64,000 bases of DNA from Muribaculaceae bacterium. GTDB taxonomy: Bacteria; Bacteroidota; Bacteroidia; Bacteroidales; Muribaculaceae. The notes under the pieces are model-generated. The model was not told the origin of the DNA and did not search any database. It worked only from the letters and a program-made list of their open reading frames with translations. Positions 21,070 to 31,803 of this stretch are shown piece by piece (position 1 is the stretch's first letter; every line of letters begins with the position of its first letter). A program made the position numbers and the translations under genes. The DNA is taken from assembly GCA_022510405.1 (NCBI GenBank), contig JAFLTP010000016.1:1-64000 (forward strand). Reading direction: 5' to 3'.

Positions 21070-22381
21070 GCATTAGGTTAACCAACTTATCAATTTCCTC
21101 TTTGGTTCTCTTTTCAGTGACCGCGAATTCCACTTTTCCATCGCCAAGAATTACTCCACCCATTATTCCATTGTCAAGCAAATAAGCGTTAACTTTCTTC
21201 ATATCCAAATCAGTTTTGACAACAAATTCTTTTAGGAACGGCTTATCAAAAACCGGATGGAACTTACCTGTTGCGAGCAGTTTGTCGTAGAGATAATGAG
21301 CACCGTCACAACTGAGTTTATTGACCTCCTTCAAACCTTTGTCTCCCAACAAAGATAAATATATGGTGGCGTACAGAGCCATTAAACTTTGGTTTGAACA
21401 TATATTGCTTGTAGCTTTTTCACGACGGATATGTTGCTCGCGTGCCTGAAGTGTTAATACGAAACCTCTCTTACCATCGATATCCTTAGTGGCACCTACA
21501 ACACGGCCCGGCATTTTCCTTAACATTCCTTTGTTACAAGAAATAAATCCCAAATAAGGGCCACCGAAAGAGAGCGGCATTCCTAAAGTCTGGCCGTCAC
21601 CACAAGCAACATCTGCACCCCATTCGGCTGGTGTTTTTAAAACAGCCAGAGAGGAAGGATCAGCATAGATTGCGAAGAATCCCTTGGCAGCATGAATCTT
21701 ATCGGCAACACCGGTGAAATCTTCTATGATTCCATACTTGTTGGGAGTGGGGAGCATGGCACCTGCCACATCACCTTTTTCCAGTTCATTAAAGAGAGCA
21801 TCCAAATCAGTTACACCATCCTTTTCTGGTATAACCGTCAAATCAACTCCATGGAATTTTGTGTATGTTTCAACTACTTTCCTGACATGGTCGCTTACAG
21901 TACCAGATATCAATACCCGGTTCTTTTTTCTTGAGGACGCAACCATCATGAACATGGTTTCAGCGGCCGCTGTGGCTCCGTCATACATCGAAGCATTTGT
22001 TGCTTCCATTCCGGTCAATTCAGTAATCATACTTTGATACTCAAAGATATACTGAAGAGTGCCTTGTGAAATTTCCGGTTGATAAGGTGTATATGCTGTA
22101 TAAAATTCACTTCTTGATAAAAGATGAGGTATTACGGAGGGAGAATAATGGTCATAAGCGCCTTGACCACCGAACACCACTAACTGTGTGTTTTTATCTG
22201 CAAGCTCTTTAAAATGTTTCCGGAGTTCAATTTCCGACATGCATGATGGAATATCGTATTCCTTTTTTAGGATCACATCCGAAGGCACATCACTGTAAAG
22301 ATCGTCGATACTGGTCACACCGACTTTCTCAAGCATGATCTTGATATCCTCTTCGGAATGTGGCATATATTTATGCGACAT
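21059..22381 (-). CDS. gcvPA: Glycine dehydrogenase (decarboxylating) subunit 1
   Basis: [52 protein letters not shown]. Confidence 0.96.
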   Translation of the reverse strand: MSHKYMPHSEEDIKIMLEKVGVTSIDDLYSDVPSDVILKKEYDIPSCMSEIELRKHFKELADKNTQLVVFGGQGAYDHYSPSVIPHLLSRSEFYTAYTPYQPEISQGTLQYIFEYQSMITELTGMEATNASMYDGATAAAETMFMMVASSRKKNRVLISGTVSDHVRKVVETYTKFHGVDLTVIPEKDGVTDLDALFNELEKGDVAGAMLPTPNKYGIIEDFTGVADKIHAAKGFFAIYADPSSLAVLKTPAEWGADVACGDGQTLGMPLSFGGPYLGFISCNKGMLRKMPGRVVGATKDIDGKRGFVLTLQAREQHIRREKATSNICSNQSLMALYATIYLSLLGDKGLKEVNKLSCDGAHYLYDKLLATGKFHPVFDKPFLKEFVVKTDLDMKKVNAYLLDNGIMGGVILGDGKVEFAVTEKRTKEEIDKLVNLMLEV

Positions 22382-22499
22382 GGAATTTATAAGTTTTAAG
22401 TTGTGAGTTATGAGTAGATTACAATAAAGGGAAAAGGGACGCGTGAAGCCGTATACTCAGCACCACTTACGTCCCATTATCATCAAATTTTTTTCTATT

Positions 22500-22880
22500 T
22501 TATGCTTCGCAAAGTTTCTTGTAAGCCTCGGCATCCATCAATTTGTCAAGTTCAGCCGGGTCTGACACCTTCACCTTGATGATCCAGTTGTTGAAGGCGT
22601 CTTCATTTATGAGTTCGGGCTTGTCTACAAGTTCCTCATTTACTTCCACCACTTCACCACTTATAGGGGAAATTAGGTCGCTTGCTGCCTTTACAGATTC
22701 CACAGCACCGAAATCATCTCCTTGGTTAACTTCGTCACCGACCTCAGGCATATCAACATATACAATATTTCCGAGAGCATGCTGAGCGTAATCAGAAATA
22801 CCGATAGTAGCGATATCACCTTCAAGTTTAACCCATTCATGAGAATCGGCATATTTGCGATCGTTTAATACTTTGCTCAT
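22500..22880 (-). CDS. gcvH: Glycine cleavage system H protein
   Basis: FGAVESVKAASDLISPISGEV lipoylation motif. Confidence 0.96.
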   Translation of the reverse strand: MSKVLNDRKYADSHEWVKLEGDIATIGISDYAQHALGNIVYVDMPEVGDEVNQGDDFGAVESVKAASDLISPISGEVVEVNEELVDKPELINEDAFNNWIIKVKVSDPAELDKLMDAEAYKKLCEA

Positions 22881-22914
22881 TTGTTATTTTTATTTAATTG
22901 TGAGTTGTAAGTTT

Positions 22915-24009
22915 TTACTTTTTGTAGTTTTTGTCATAGAAACGTTTCTTCACCACTGTGGCGGGGAAAGTTTTCTTACGGATTCTAACCTCTACTTTAG
23001 TTCCAAGCTTATCATATGGTTTTTCAATCATAGCCATTGCTACGCTTTTGCCTGTGGATATGGAACGATATCCGGTGGTGACTTCACCCACCTGTTTACC
23101 ATCCACTTCAACAGGATAACCATGTCGAGGAATTGCGTTGTCTTCGAGTTCCAGACCTACAATTCTTCTTGAGACACCTTCAGATTTTTGTTTTGCAAGT
23201 GCCTCTTTCCCGATAAATTCAGGTTTGTCAAGTTTCACAAACATACTGAGGCTTGCCTCGATAGGAGAAATTTCCGGAGAAAGTTCATCGCCATATAAAG
23301 GCAGACCGACTTCGAATCTAAGAGTGTCACGACAACCAAGACCGCAAGGTTGAACACCCGCTTCCATAAGCTTGTCCCAGACCCCTTGAATATACTCGTG
23401 GCTGCCATATATTTCGAATCCATCTTCACCTGTGTATCCGGTACGGCTTATGATAACATCTTCACCATTGATAGTGAAAACCTTGAAATTGTAGAAAGGA
23501 ATATCCTTTAGTTCCAAGCCTAAAACTTTTTCGAGAGTTTCTTCTGCCTTTGGCCCTTGAACAGCCACTTCCCCGTAGTACTCGCTTTGGTTTTCAACTT
23601 TTACATCATAACCTTCGGCATTCTTTTTGATCCAATCAACGTCTTTCGCAATATTAGAGGCGTTAATTACGAGGAAATATTCTTGATCGTTAACTTTGTA
23701 GACTAAGAGGTCATCAACTGTGCCACCATTTTCATAGCACATCATACCGTAGAATATCTGTCCATCGGGAGCACCGGTAACATCGTTAACGAAGATATGG
23801 CTAACATATTTATAAGCGTCGGGACCTGAAATTCTGACTTCGCCCATATGGCTGACATCGAAAACACCAACGTTTTGACGCACTGCATTATGTTCTTCCG
23901 TGATACCTTTATACTGAATTGGCATATCAAATCCTCCGAAAGGGGACATCAATGCTCCTTGTTTAACATGGCGGTCGTGAAGACACGTTTTTATTAGATT
24001 TTCTTCCAT
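22915..24009 (-). CDS. gcvT: Glycine cleavage system T protein (aminomethyltransferase)
   Basis: FDVSHMGEVRISGPDAYKY; RTGYTGEDGFEIY; GLGCRDTLRFEVGLPLYG. Confidence 0.96.
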   Translation of the reverse strand: MEENLIKTCLHDRHVKQGALMSPFGGFDMPIQYKGITEEHNAVRQNVGVFDVSHMGEVRISGPDAYKYVSHIFVNDVTGAPDGQIFYGMMCYENGGTVDDLLVYKVNDQEYFLVINASNIAKDVDWIKKNAEGYDVKVENQSEYYGEVAVQGPKAEETLEKVLGLELKDIPFYNFKVFTINGEDVIISRTGYTGEDGFEIYGSHEYIQGVWDKLMEAGVQPCGLGCRDTLRFEVGLPLYGDELSPEISPIEASLSMFVKLDKPEFIGKEALAKQKSEGVSRRIVGLELEDNAIPRHGYPVEVDGKQVGEVTTGYRSISTGKSVAMAMIEKPYDKLGTKVEVRIRKKTFPATVVKKRFYDKNYKK

Positions 24010-24202
24010 TATATATTAAAAGGTTTTAATTTTTCAAAATTAGAAAAAGGTTTTAATCTTACCAAATTTAACCTTATAATTTTCCGATAAAACTCCAAAG
24101 TAAAAACTTGATTGAGTCTATAAAGACAGGTATGATTTTATTATAAGGGAAAAAGGATGTAAATTTGAAGAATAATTTTTGAAAAAGAAAAATATAGAAT
24201 AA

Positions 24203-24763
24203 ATGATATATCCGATTTATTTATATGGTCATCCTGTATTAAGGAAAAAATGTGAGGAAGTGAAGGCAGATCATCCTGACCTCAAGCAATTGGTGGCCAA
24301 TATGTTTGAAACAATGTATAATTCCGAGGGAGTTGGACTTGCCGCTCCACAAATTGGAAAATCGATTCGTTTAATAGTGATTGACGGGGATGTTTTGTCT
24401 GAGAAATTTCCGGAGTGTAAGGACCTTAAATTGACTCTCGTGAATCCGGAACTGGAAGTTATCGATGATGAGGATCCCGTGACACGCGAGGAAGGTTGTC
24501 TGTCACTACCCGGTTTGTCGGAAAATGTGAAGCGACATGAACATGTGATATTAAAATGGATGGATGAGGATTTTCAACCCCACGAACAGGAATTCAAAGG
24601 ATTCGCGTCACGTATAATACAACATGAATTCGACCATCTTGAAGGGGAGGTTTATACAGACCATGTATCCCCTATCCGGAAGCAACTTATAAAAAGCAAA
24701 CTTTCCAATATTCAAAAAGGGAAAGTGAGTTGCGACTACAAAGTAAAATCAGGGACTAAATAA
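24203..24763 (+). CDS. def: Peptide deformylase
   Basis: GVGLAAPQIG, EEGCLSLPG, QHEFDHLEG motifs. Confidence 0.96.
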   Translation: MIYPIYLYGHPVLRKKCEEVKADHPDLKQLVANMFETMYNSEGVGLAAPQIGKSIRLIVIDGDVLSEKFPECKDLKLTLVNPELEVIDDEDPVTREEGCLSLPGLSENVKRHEHVILKWMDEDFQPHEQEFKGFASRIIQHEFDHLEGEVYTDHVSPIRKQLIKSKLSNIQKGKVSCDYKVKSGTK

Positions 24764-24767
24764 AAAT

Positions 24768-24809
24768 ATAAGAATTAAAAACTAAGTTATAAGAATTAAA
24801 AACTAAGTT
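24768..24809. repeat. Two perfect tandem copies of ATAAGAATTAAAAACTAAGTT (21 bp)
   Basis: Direct reading of 24768-24788 and 24789-24809. Confidence 0.9.
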
Positions 24810-24843
24810 ATAACAGGTAAGTAAGCATAACAACACCCAGCTG

Positions 24844-24938
24844 CTTACAACTCAAAACTTAAACTCAAAACTCAAAACTCACAACTTACAACTTACAACT
24901 CACAACTTACAACTTACAACTCACAACTCACAACTCTA
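24844..24938. repeat. Heptanucleotide tandem repeat (ACAACTT/ACAACTC)n ending at the ettA start
   Basis: Period-7 repetition, longest homogeneous part ACAACTCACAACTTACAACTTACAACTC... Confidence 0.9.
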
Positions 24939-24942
24939 CACA

Positions 24943-26625
24943 ATGGCCGACGATAAAAAAATAATTTTCTCGATGGTAGGAGTAAGCAAAATTATTCCAC
25001 CACAACGACAAATACTCAAAGACATTTACCTTTCCTTTTTTTATGGTGCTAAAATAGGCATCATAGGTCTAAACGGTTCAGGTAAGTCAACCTTGTTAAA
25101 GATAATAGCCGGCCTGGATAAAAATTATCAAGGCAATGTGGTTTTCTCACCCGGTTACTCGGTAGGATATTTGGAACAGGAGCCAAAACTTGATCCTGAC
25201 AAGACGGTGAAAGAAGTAGTTCAGGAAGGAGTGAAACCCGTGATGGATCTTCTCAAGGAATATGAAGAGGTAAACAAAGGGTTTGAGGATCCAGACGTGC
25301 TTGAAGATCCCGAAAAGATGGACAAACTGATCAACAGGCAGGCAGAACTCCAAGATAAATTGGATGCCTGCGATGCTTGGAATATCGACAACAAACTCGA
25401 AAGAGCGATGGACGCTTTGCGTTGTCCACCCGACGACAAAAAAATCAGTGTGCTTTCAGGAGGGGAAAAACGTAGAGTTGCATTATGCAGACTGTTGCTT
25501 CAACAACCGGATATTCTTTTGCTTGACGAACCTACCAACCATTTGGACGCAGAAAGTATCGACTGGCTTGAACAACACCTTCAGCAATATCCGGGTACAG
25601 TAATCGCGGTTACCCACGACAGATACTTCCTCGACCATGTGGCAGGATGGATTCTCGAACTCGACAGAGGTGAGGGCATTCCCTGGAAAGGCAATTACAG
25701 CAGTTGGCTTGAACAAAAGACCCAAAGAATGGCCCAGGAAGAAAAACAAGCCAGCAAACGTAGGAAAACTCTTGAAAGAGAATTGGAATGGGTAAGAATG
25801 GCTCCTAAAGCACGCCAGGCAAAAGGTAAAGCACGTTTGTCAAGCTATGACAAACTTTTAAATCAGGATCAGAAACAACGTGAAGAAAAGTTGGAAATCT
25901 TCATTCCGAATGGTCCAAGACTTGGCAACAAGGTTATAGAAGCCAAAAATCTTGCAAAGGCATATGGTGAACAAAACCTTTTCAATGACCTCAACTTTAT
26001 GCTTCCCCCTAATGGAATAGTGGGAGTTATAGGTCCTAATGGGGCCGGGAAAACCACACTGTTCAAGTTGATAATGGGCCTTGAAAAACAAGATAACGGA
26101 AACTTCGAAGTCGGAGAGACTGTAAAAATAGCTTATGTAGATCAGAACCATAAAGACCTTGATCCCGAGAAGACTGTTTATGAAGTGATATCCGGTGGTG
26201 TGGAATCGTTCAGGATGGGAGGTCGCGACATGAACGCAAGGGCCTATCTTTCAAAATTCAATTTCACCGGTGCAGACCAGGAAAAGAAAATCGGTGTGCT
26301 CTCAGGGGGGGAAAGGAACCGACTACATCTTGCCATGGCCTTGAAAGAAGAAGGTAACGTGATATTGCTTGACGAGCCTACAAATGATATCGACGTTAAT
26401 ACCTTAAGGGCTTTGGAAGAAGGTTTGGAAAATTTTGCCGGTTGTGCTGTAGTTGTAAGTCACGACCGATGGTTCCTCGACCGAATCGCAACCCATATAC
26501 TTGCATTTGAAGGCGACAGCCAGGTCACTTTCTTTGAGGGAAGTTATTCTGATTATGAGGAATTCAAGAAAAAACGTGACGGTGATGTTACTCCTCATAG
26601 AATTCGTTATCGTAAATTAGTTTGA
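24943..26625 (+). CDS. ettA: Energy-dependent translational throttle protein EttA (ABC-F)
   Basis: Two ABC cassettes ([40 protein letters not shown]); 560 aa. Confidence 0.95.
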   Translation: MADDKKIIFSMVGVSKIIPPQRQILKDIYLSFFYGAKIGIIGLNGSGKSTLLKIIAGLDKNYQGNVVFSPGYSVGYLEQEPKLDPDKTVKEVVQEGVKPVMDLLKEYEEVNKGFEDPDVLEDPEKMDKLINRQAELQDKLDACDAWNIDNKLERAMDALRCPPDDKKISVLSGGEKRRVALCRLLLQQPDILLLDEPTNHLDAESIDWLEQHLQQYPGTVIAVTHDRYFLDHVAGWILELDRGEGIPWKGNYSSWLEQKTQRMAQEEKQASKRRKTLERELEWVRMAPKARQAKGKARLSSYDKLLNQDQKQREEKLEIFIPNGPRLGNKVIEAKNLAKAYGEQNLFNDLNFMLPPNGIVGVIGPNGAGKTTLFKLIMGLEKQDNGNFEVGETVKIAYVDQNHKDLDPEKTVYEVISGGVESFRMGGRDMNARAYLSKFNFTGADQEKKIGVLSGGERNRLHLAMALKEEGNVILLDEPTNDIDVNTLRALEEGLENFAGCAVVVSHDRWFLDRIATHILAFEGDSQVTFFEGSYSDYEEFKKKRDGDVTPHRIRYRKLV

Positions 26626-26626
26626 A

Positions 26627-27073
26627 ATGGCTTACGAGATAGAACATAAATATCTTGTTGTGAATGATGCCTTCCGTGAAATGGCAACAGGTAAGGTAGA
26701 AATCAAACAAGGTTACCTCAATAGGAATCCTGACCGAACGGTCAGGATTCGTACCATGGGGGAAAAAGGGTTTCTAACTGTCAAGAGCCGAAATCATGGT
26801 GCCAAACGTTTGGAATTTGAATATGAAATTCCGGGACAGGATGCAAAGGATATTTTAAAACTTGCGGAACCGGGTCTTGTAGAAAAAACGCGATGGATAG
26901 TGCCGTTTGGAGGTTTAATTTGGGAAGTTGACGAATTTCATGGTTCCCAAAAGGGAGTGATTGTCGCAGAAGTTGAAATACCCGATGACGGCATCTGTTA
27001 TGAAAAGCCACCCTTTATAGGACAAGACATCACAGGCGACCCGGCTTATTATAATTCGAATCTGAAGGTTTAA
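26627..27073 (+). CDS. CYTH domain-containing protein
   Basis: MAYEIEHKYLV (ExExK motif), TVRIRTMGEKGFLTVKSR. Confidence 0.88.
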   Translation: MAYEIEHKYLVVNDAFREMATGKVEIKQGYLNRNPDRTVRIRTMGEKGFLTVKSRNHGAKRLEFEYEIPGQDAKDILKLAEPGLVEKTRWIVPFGGLIWEVDEFHGSQKGVIVAEVEIPDDGICYEKPPFIGQDITGDPAYYNSNLKV

Positions 27074-27429
27074 TTTTTAAAGCTTATTTTTTGTTCCCTA
27101 AGGTTCAAGGATTGGAGTAATATTTCCAAATCTCCTTTCATTTCATTTAATTTTTCAAGAACCTCCAATTTCCGGGAAATATTTTTCTTGTTATGTTTCA
27201 CCTGCTCTTTGGCAGCATCAACTTTCATTCCCTTTATGTGAAGAAGGAAATGTATGATTTGAAGAATTTCCAGGTCCTGTGGTGAATAATATCTTTGGTT
27301 CGCGGTGCTCCTACGTGGATTGATCTCCGGAAATTCCTTTTCCCAATACCTTAAAGTGGACTGAGGGACTCCTATTATCTCGGCAGCCTCCCTCATCTTA
27401 TAATAACTTTTTGTAAACCTTGTATTCAT
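27070..27429 (-). CDS. MerR family transcriptional regulator
   Basis: KMREAAEIIGVPQSTLRYWEKEFPEINPRRSTANQRYYSPQDLEIL. Confidence 0.92.
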   Translation of the reverse strand: MNTRFTKSYYKMREAAEIIGVPQSTLRYWEKEFPEINPRRSTANQRYYSPQDLEILQIIHFLLHIKGMKVDAAKEQVKHNKKNISRKLEVLEKLNEMKGDLEILLQSLNLREQKISFKN

Positions 27430-27430
27430 C

Positions 27431-28399
27431 TCAGTCCATTACATGGCCGGCATTCTCGGCTATCTGTATCATTTCATAATATTCTTCCGGGGTCAAATCC
27501 ATAAAATAATAATTCACGGGATTCTGCGGAATATTTTTATATCTCACCTCATAATGCAAGTGGGGTCCGGTAGACTTTCCTGTCGAACCGACTTTGCCAA
27601 TCAACTGACCTCGTTTCACTTCTTCCCCGGGTTTCACCAATATCTGGCTTAAGTGAGCATACCTCGTTAAATAATTATACCCGTGTTCTATGTCTATACA
27701 ATTTCCATAACCGGCCTGTCGTCCGGCCACCACAACCTTTCCATCACCTGTGGCAAATACATCAGTTCCTTGAGAAGCTGCAAAATCTAATCCTTCATGA
27801 AATTTTGAAGAACCATATATGGGGTCAACCCTGTATCCATAACCTGATGACATTGTGTAATCCGCTATATTTATAGGAATAACTGAAGGAACATGGGCCA
27901 ACCTGTCTTGTTGGTTAGTCAAGGCTTCCTCCAATTGATCGAAGCTAAGCAACTGAGAATAAATCCTTTTCTCAAGAAGATTCATTCTGTTCGACAATTC
28001 TTCCACTAAGCGTGAATCAGAAAGCTTAGACAACTGACTGTAACGATTTTCGTAATCATATCCGGAAAATCTTTGGGCATCGCTCATAGGGTCGAGTTGC
28101 ATCATAACTCTATAGAAATTATCATCTCTTTCCTCCATTTTGTCGATGACCTCCACCATATTCTCCAGTCTTGAAGACATGACGCTGTATTGTGACTTCA
28201 ATCTTTTATTTTCAGCCCTAAGGTTTTTTTCATTGGGAGTGGCCACAATATAATTGAAAATGATAACAAATAGAGCCGCTATAATCAATGCACCCAAACA
28301 GATTTTTGAGACGGAGACGAGTCGTTCCTTCATCGTAGGGTAAAACCTTTCGAAGTTATCTGTTTCCGGATTATATTTATAGAATATGCGTTTGGACAC
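27431..28399 (-). CDS. M23 family metallopeptidase (LytM) with N-terminal TM and coiled coil
   Basis: SGYGYRVDPIYGSSKFHEGLDFAA, GPHLHYEVR; GTG start at 28399 preferred, since the family begins near KRIFYKYNPETDNFERFYP. Confidence 0.88.
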   Translation of the reverse strand: MSKRIFYKYNPETDNFERFYPTMKERLVSVSKICLGALIIAALFVIIFNYIVATPNEKNLRAENKRLKSQYSVMSSRLENMVEVIDKMEERDDNFYRVMMQLDPMSDAQRFSGYDYENRYSQLSKLSDSRLVEELSNRMNLLEKRIYSQLLSFDQLEEALTNQQDRLAHVPSVIPINIADYTMSSGYGYRVDPIYGSSKFHEGLDFAASQGTDVFATGDGKVVVAGRQAGYGNCIDIEHGYNYLTRYAHLSQILVKPGEEVKRGQLIGKVGSTGKSTGPHLHYEVRYKNIPQNPVNYYFMDLTPEEYYEMIQIAENAGHVMD

Positions 28400-28413
28400 T
28401 ATATTATAGTTTA

Positions 28414-28447
28414 TTGCAAAATTAGGCGATTTTCTATAAATTTGCAA
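28414..28447. promoter_or_regulatory. Overlapping divergent promoters for the M23 gene (-) and alaS (+)
   Basis: TTGCAAAATTA...TAAATTTGCAA: forward TTG-20-TAAATTTG and reverse TTG-20-TAATTTTG in one imperfect palindrome. Confidence 0.5.
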
Positions 28448-28599
28448 TGATTTTTAGAGGGTTATCAACCTCATTTTGAGTTATCAAAACCCCTTTGCAG
28501 TTAAACTAAAACTCCGATTTTCAAGGAGAAATACAAAGTTGACAATGGGCATGATAATGAATTTCAATAAAATAGAAAAAATAAATATTAGATATTACA

Positions 28600-31245
28600 A
28601 TGTCTACACTCAAGGCTCAATCAGTAAAATCAGCTAAAGAAATTCGAGATTCTTTCAAGGAATTTTTTGAGAAAAAAGGTCACAAAATAGTACCCAGTGC
28701 ACCAATGGTTATAAAAGATGATCCGACATTGATGTTCACCAATGCCGGAATGAACCAATTTAAAGATATAATATTGGGCAACCGCCATGCAGAATCAAAA
28801 AGGGTTGCAGATTCACAAAAATGTCTCAGAGTTTCCGGGAAACACAATGACCTTGAAGAAGTGGGACATGACACCTACCACCACACAATGTTCGAAATGT
28901 TGGGTAACTGGTCGTTTGGCGATTATTTCAAAAAGGAAGCCATCGATTGGGCATGGGAATATTTGGTGGATGTGTTGGGACTTGACCCAGACAGGCTATA
29001 TGCCACGGTTTTCGAAGGTTCTCCTTCCGAAGGGTTGTCAAAAGATACCGAAGCCGAAGAAATATGGAAATCTCATTTACCGGCATCCCATATTATTGAT
29101 GGCAATAAACACGATAACTTCTGGGAAATGGGAGACACGGGCCCTTGCGGACCATGTAGTGAAATACACATAGATCTCCGCAGCGAAGAGGAAAGGAAAA
29201 AAGTGGACGGAGCAACATTGGTAAACAAAGACAATCCCCAGGTTATCGAAATTTGGAACCTTGTATTCATGCAATACAACCGTAAAGCCGACGGTAGTCT
29301 GGAACCTCTGCCTGCAAAAGTGATCGATACAGGCATGGGATTCGAACGTTTATGCATGGCTTTACAAGGCAAGAAATCAAACTACGATACTGACGTTTTC
29401 ACTCCGCTCATCAATGAGATCTGTGTAATTACAGATAAAAAATATGGAGAGGATGCCAAGGTTGATGTCGCCATGAGAGTGGTAGCAGACCATATCCGCA
29501 CCATCGCCTTTTCTATAGCAGATTCACAATTGCCGGGCAATGCTAAGGCAGGATATGTGATCCGTAGGATTCTTCGAAGAGCCGTGAGATATGCCTATAC
29601 TTTCCTCGGCCGTAAAGAAGCCACCCTTTATCTGTTGGTTGATAAATTGGTGGATGAAATGGGAGAAGCCTACCCTGAACTTAAGGCACAGAAAGATCTT
29701 ATCAAAAAAGTCATAAAGGAAGAGGAAGAAACATTCCTTCGCACACTTGACAACGGTATCAAATTATTGGAGTCGTTGATTTCCGACGCAAAAGCCAAAG
29801 GAAAAGATCAAATTTCAGGTAAAGATGCCTTCGTGCTATATGATACATATGGATTTCCACTTGACCTCACTCAACTTATTCTGCGTGAGAATGGCATGAC
29901 ATTAGATCAAAAGGAATTCGACTCCGAAATGCAGAAACAAAAAGAACGTGCACGTAATGCTGCATCAATGGATACAGGCGACTGGGTTTATGTGAACGAC
30001 GGTGATCAAAAATTCGTTGGGTATGATTTGACTTCTGTACCAACAAAAATACTTCGTTATCGTAAAGTAAAGCAAAAAGGAAAAGAATTCTATCAGGTAA
30101 TATTGACCAAAACCCCTTTTTATGCAGAAATGGGTGGTCAAGTTGGTGACAGCGGCGTATTGGTTTCCGATTCAGGTGAAGTTGTCAAAGTTGTTGACAC
30201 CAAGAGAGAAAATAATATCGGAGTGCATATCATAGAAAAGCTTCCTTCCGACCCCGGTGCTGACTTCACTGCCACCATTGACGAGAAAGCCAGGGCTGCA
30301 ACATCAGCCAATCACTCGGCAACTCATTTGCTTCATGAAGTGCTCCGGGAAGTTTTGGGCAACCATGTGGAGCAGAAAGGTTCTTTCGTATCTCCTGAAG
30401 TATTGAGATTTGACTTTTCTCACTTCCAGAAGCTTACACCTGAAGAAATAAGAGAAGTGGAACACAAAGTGAATGAACGCATCCGCAAAGCTATGCCCCT
30501 TGAAGAAGAGAGGGAAATGCCTATCGAGGAAGCTAAGAAGATGGGTGCACTGGCTTTGTTCGGTGAAAAATACGGTGACAAGGTAAGGGTGGTGAAGTAT
30601 GGATCTTCAATAGAATTCTGCGGTGGAACACATGTAGATAATTCCGGCAACATCGGTATGGTCAGAATCATTTCGGAAAGCTCCATAGCAGCCGGAATAA
30701 GGAGAATAGAGGCTGTCTCAGCCGCCGGTGTTGAGAATGTATTGGATAACCTTCAGGATACTATGCGCCAGCTTTCAGCATTCTTCGGAAATGCCTCAAA
30801 TCTTAAGGGTGCTGTAGAGAAAGCCATAAAAGAGAATTCCGACCTCAAGAAACAGGTGGAAGACTTCATGGAAGAACGAGTAAAGAATCTTTCAAAAGAA
30901 GTTATTGCATCCGGAAAAGACATAAACGGGGTGAAAGTTTGTATTCTTCGTGGAGAAAGACTTCCGGAAGTGGTGAAAGACTTGGCCTTCAATGTAAGAA
31001 AACAATCACCGGAACACACTGCTTTTATAGGTGCCACAACCCAAGGAGATAAACCGCTCCTTACGGTTTCTCTAACCGACGATTTGGTGAAAAATGGATT
31101 AAATGCTTCACAAATTGTGAGAGAGGCGGCAAAATCTATCAAAGGTGGTGGAGGCGGTCAACCTTTCTTTGCTCAGGCAGGTGGGAAAGATGCCGACGGG
31201 CTATCCGTTGCACTTGAACAAATTGTTTCTGCGGTTACAAAATAA
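28600..31245 (+). CDS. alaS: Alanine--tRNA ligase
   Basis: [53 protein letters not shown]. Confidence 0.97.
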   Translation: MSTLKAQSVKSAKEIRDSFKEFFEKKGHKIVPSAPMVIKDDPTLMFTNAGMNQFKDIILGNRHAESKRVADSQKCLRVSGKHNDLEEVGHDTYHHTMFEMLGNWSFGDYFKKEAIDWAWEYLVDVLGLDPDRLYATVFEGSPSEGLSKDTEAEEIWKSHLPASHIIDGNKHDNFWEMGDTGPCGPCSEIHIDLRSEEERKKVDGATLVNKDNPQVIEIWNLVFMQYNRKADGSLEPLPAKVIDTGMGFERLCMALQGKKSNYDTDVFTPLINEICVITDKKYGEDAKVDVAMRVVADHIRTIAFSIADSQLPGNAKAGYVIRRILRRAVRYAYTFLGRKEATLYLLVDKLVDEMGEAYPELKAQKDLIKKVIKEEEETFLRTLDNGIKLLESLISDAKAKGKDQISGKDAFVLYDTYGFPLDLTQLILRENGMTLDQKEFDSEMQKQKERARNAASMDTGDWVYVNDGDQKFVGYDLTSVPTKILRYRKVKQKGKEFYQVILTKTPFYAEMGGQVGDSGVLVSDSGEVVKVVDTKRENNIGVHIIEKLPSDPGADFTATIDEKARAATSANHSATHLLHEVLREVLGNHVEQKGSFVSPEVLRFDFSHFQKLTPEEIREVEHKVNERIRKAMPLEEEREMPIEEAKKMGALALFGEKYGDKVRVVKYGSSIEFCGGTHVDNSGNIGMVRIISESSIAAGIRRIEAVSAAGVENVLDNLQDTMRQLSAFFGNASNLKGAVEKAIKENSDLKKQVEDFMEERVKNLSKEVIASGKDINGVKVCILRGERLPEVVKDLAFNVRKQSPEHTAFIGATTQGDKPLLTVSLTDDLVKNGLNASQIVREAAKSIKGGGGGQPFFAQAGGKDADGLSVALEQIVSAVTK

Positions 31246-31275
31246 ACCTTCCTTACGAATCAGAGTCAAATAGAT

Positions 31276-31791
31276 ATGAAAACTATATATAAAAATATTT
31301 TAACTGCATTAACTCTGATAGTTTTTGGAGTAGGTGGAGCATTTGCCCAGAATTATGTTGCTATTGCAAAAAACGGGAATGTATATGACGATGCGAATGC
31401 AAAGTATATTACCGTGAATCAAAACAACGATGATGTAAGTGTGGTTCCGGGGATGGTTTTCGCAACGTCCCAGCATACCCCGGGATGGTTTAAGGTGGAG
31501 TATTCACCGGGTCTCCATGCCTTTATTCCGGAACAGATTGTAGCCACAAATTTCAATCAGTTGCAGCCCGGGACTTATGATGTAAAAAATAATACGGGCC
31601 AAAAACTCAACGCTCAAGGTTCCGGTGATAATTGGACTGCAACAGTTGACGGACAAACCTACAAGGGTGTAAAATCAGAAGATATATTGGTGTTTGTTGA
31701 TGGCAACAACAATGTGGCTTTTTCCCTGGTGGATCTTGGCAACGGACCCATAGCCATTTCTTATGATAATTCCGTAACCAAATTCTTTTAA
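31276..31791 (+). CDS. Secreted hypothetical protein with SH3-like N-terminal part
   Basis: Signal peptide LIVFGVGGAFAQ; no recognisable catalytic motif. Confidence 0.6.
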   Translation: MKTIYKNILTALTLIVFGVGGAFAQNYVAIAKNGNVYDDANAKYITVNQNNDDVSVVPGMVFATSQHTPGWFKVEYSPGLHAFIPEQIVATNFNQLQPGTYDVKNNTGQKLNAQGSGDNWTATVDGQTYKGVKSEDILVFVDGNNNVAFSLVDLGNGPIAISYDNSVTKFF

Positions 31792-31803
31792 AGAGATTCG
31801 ATT

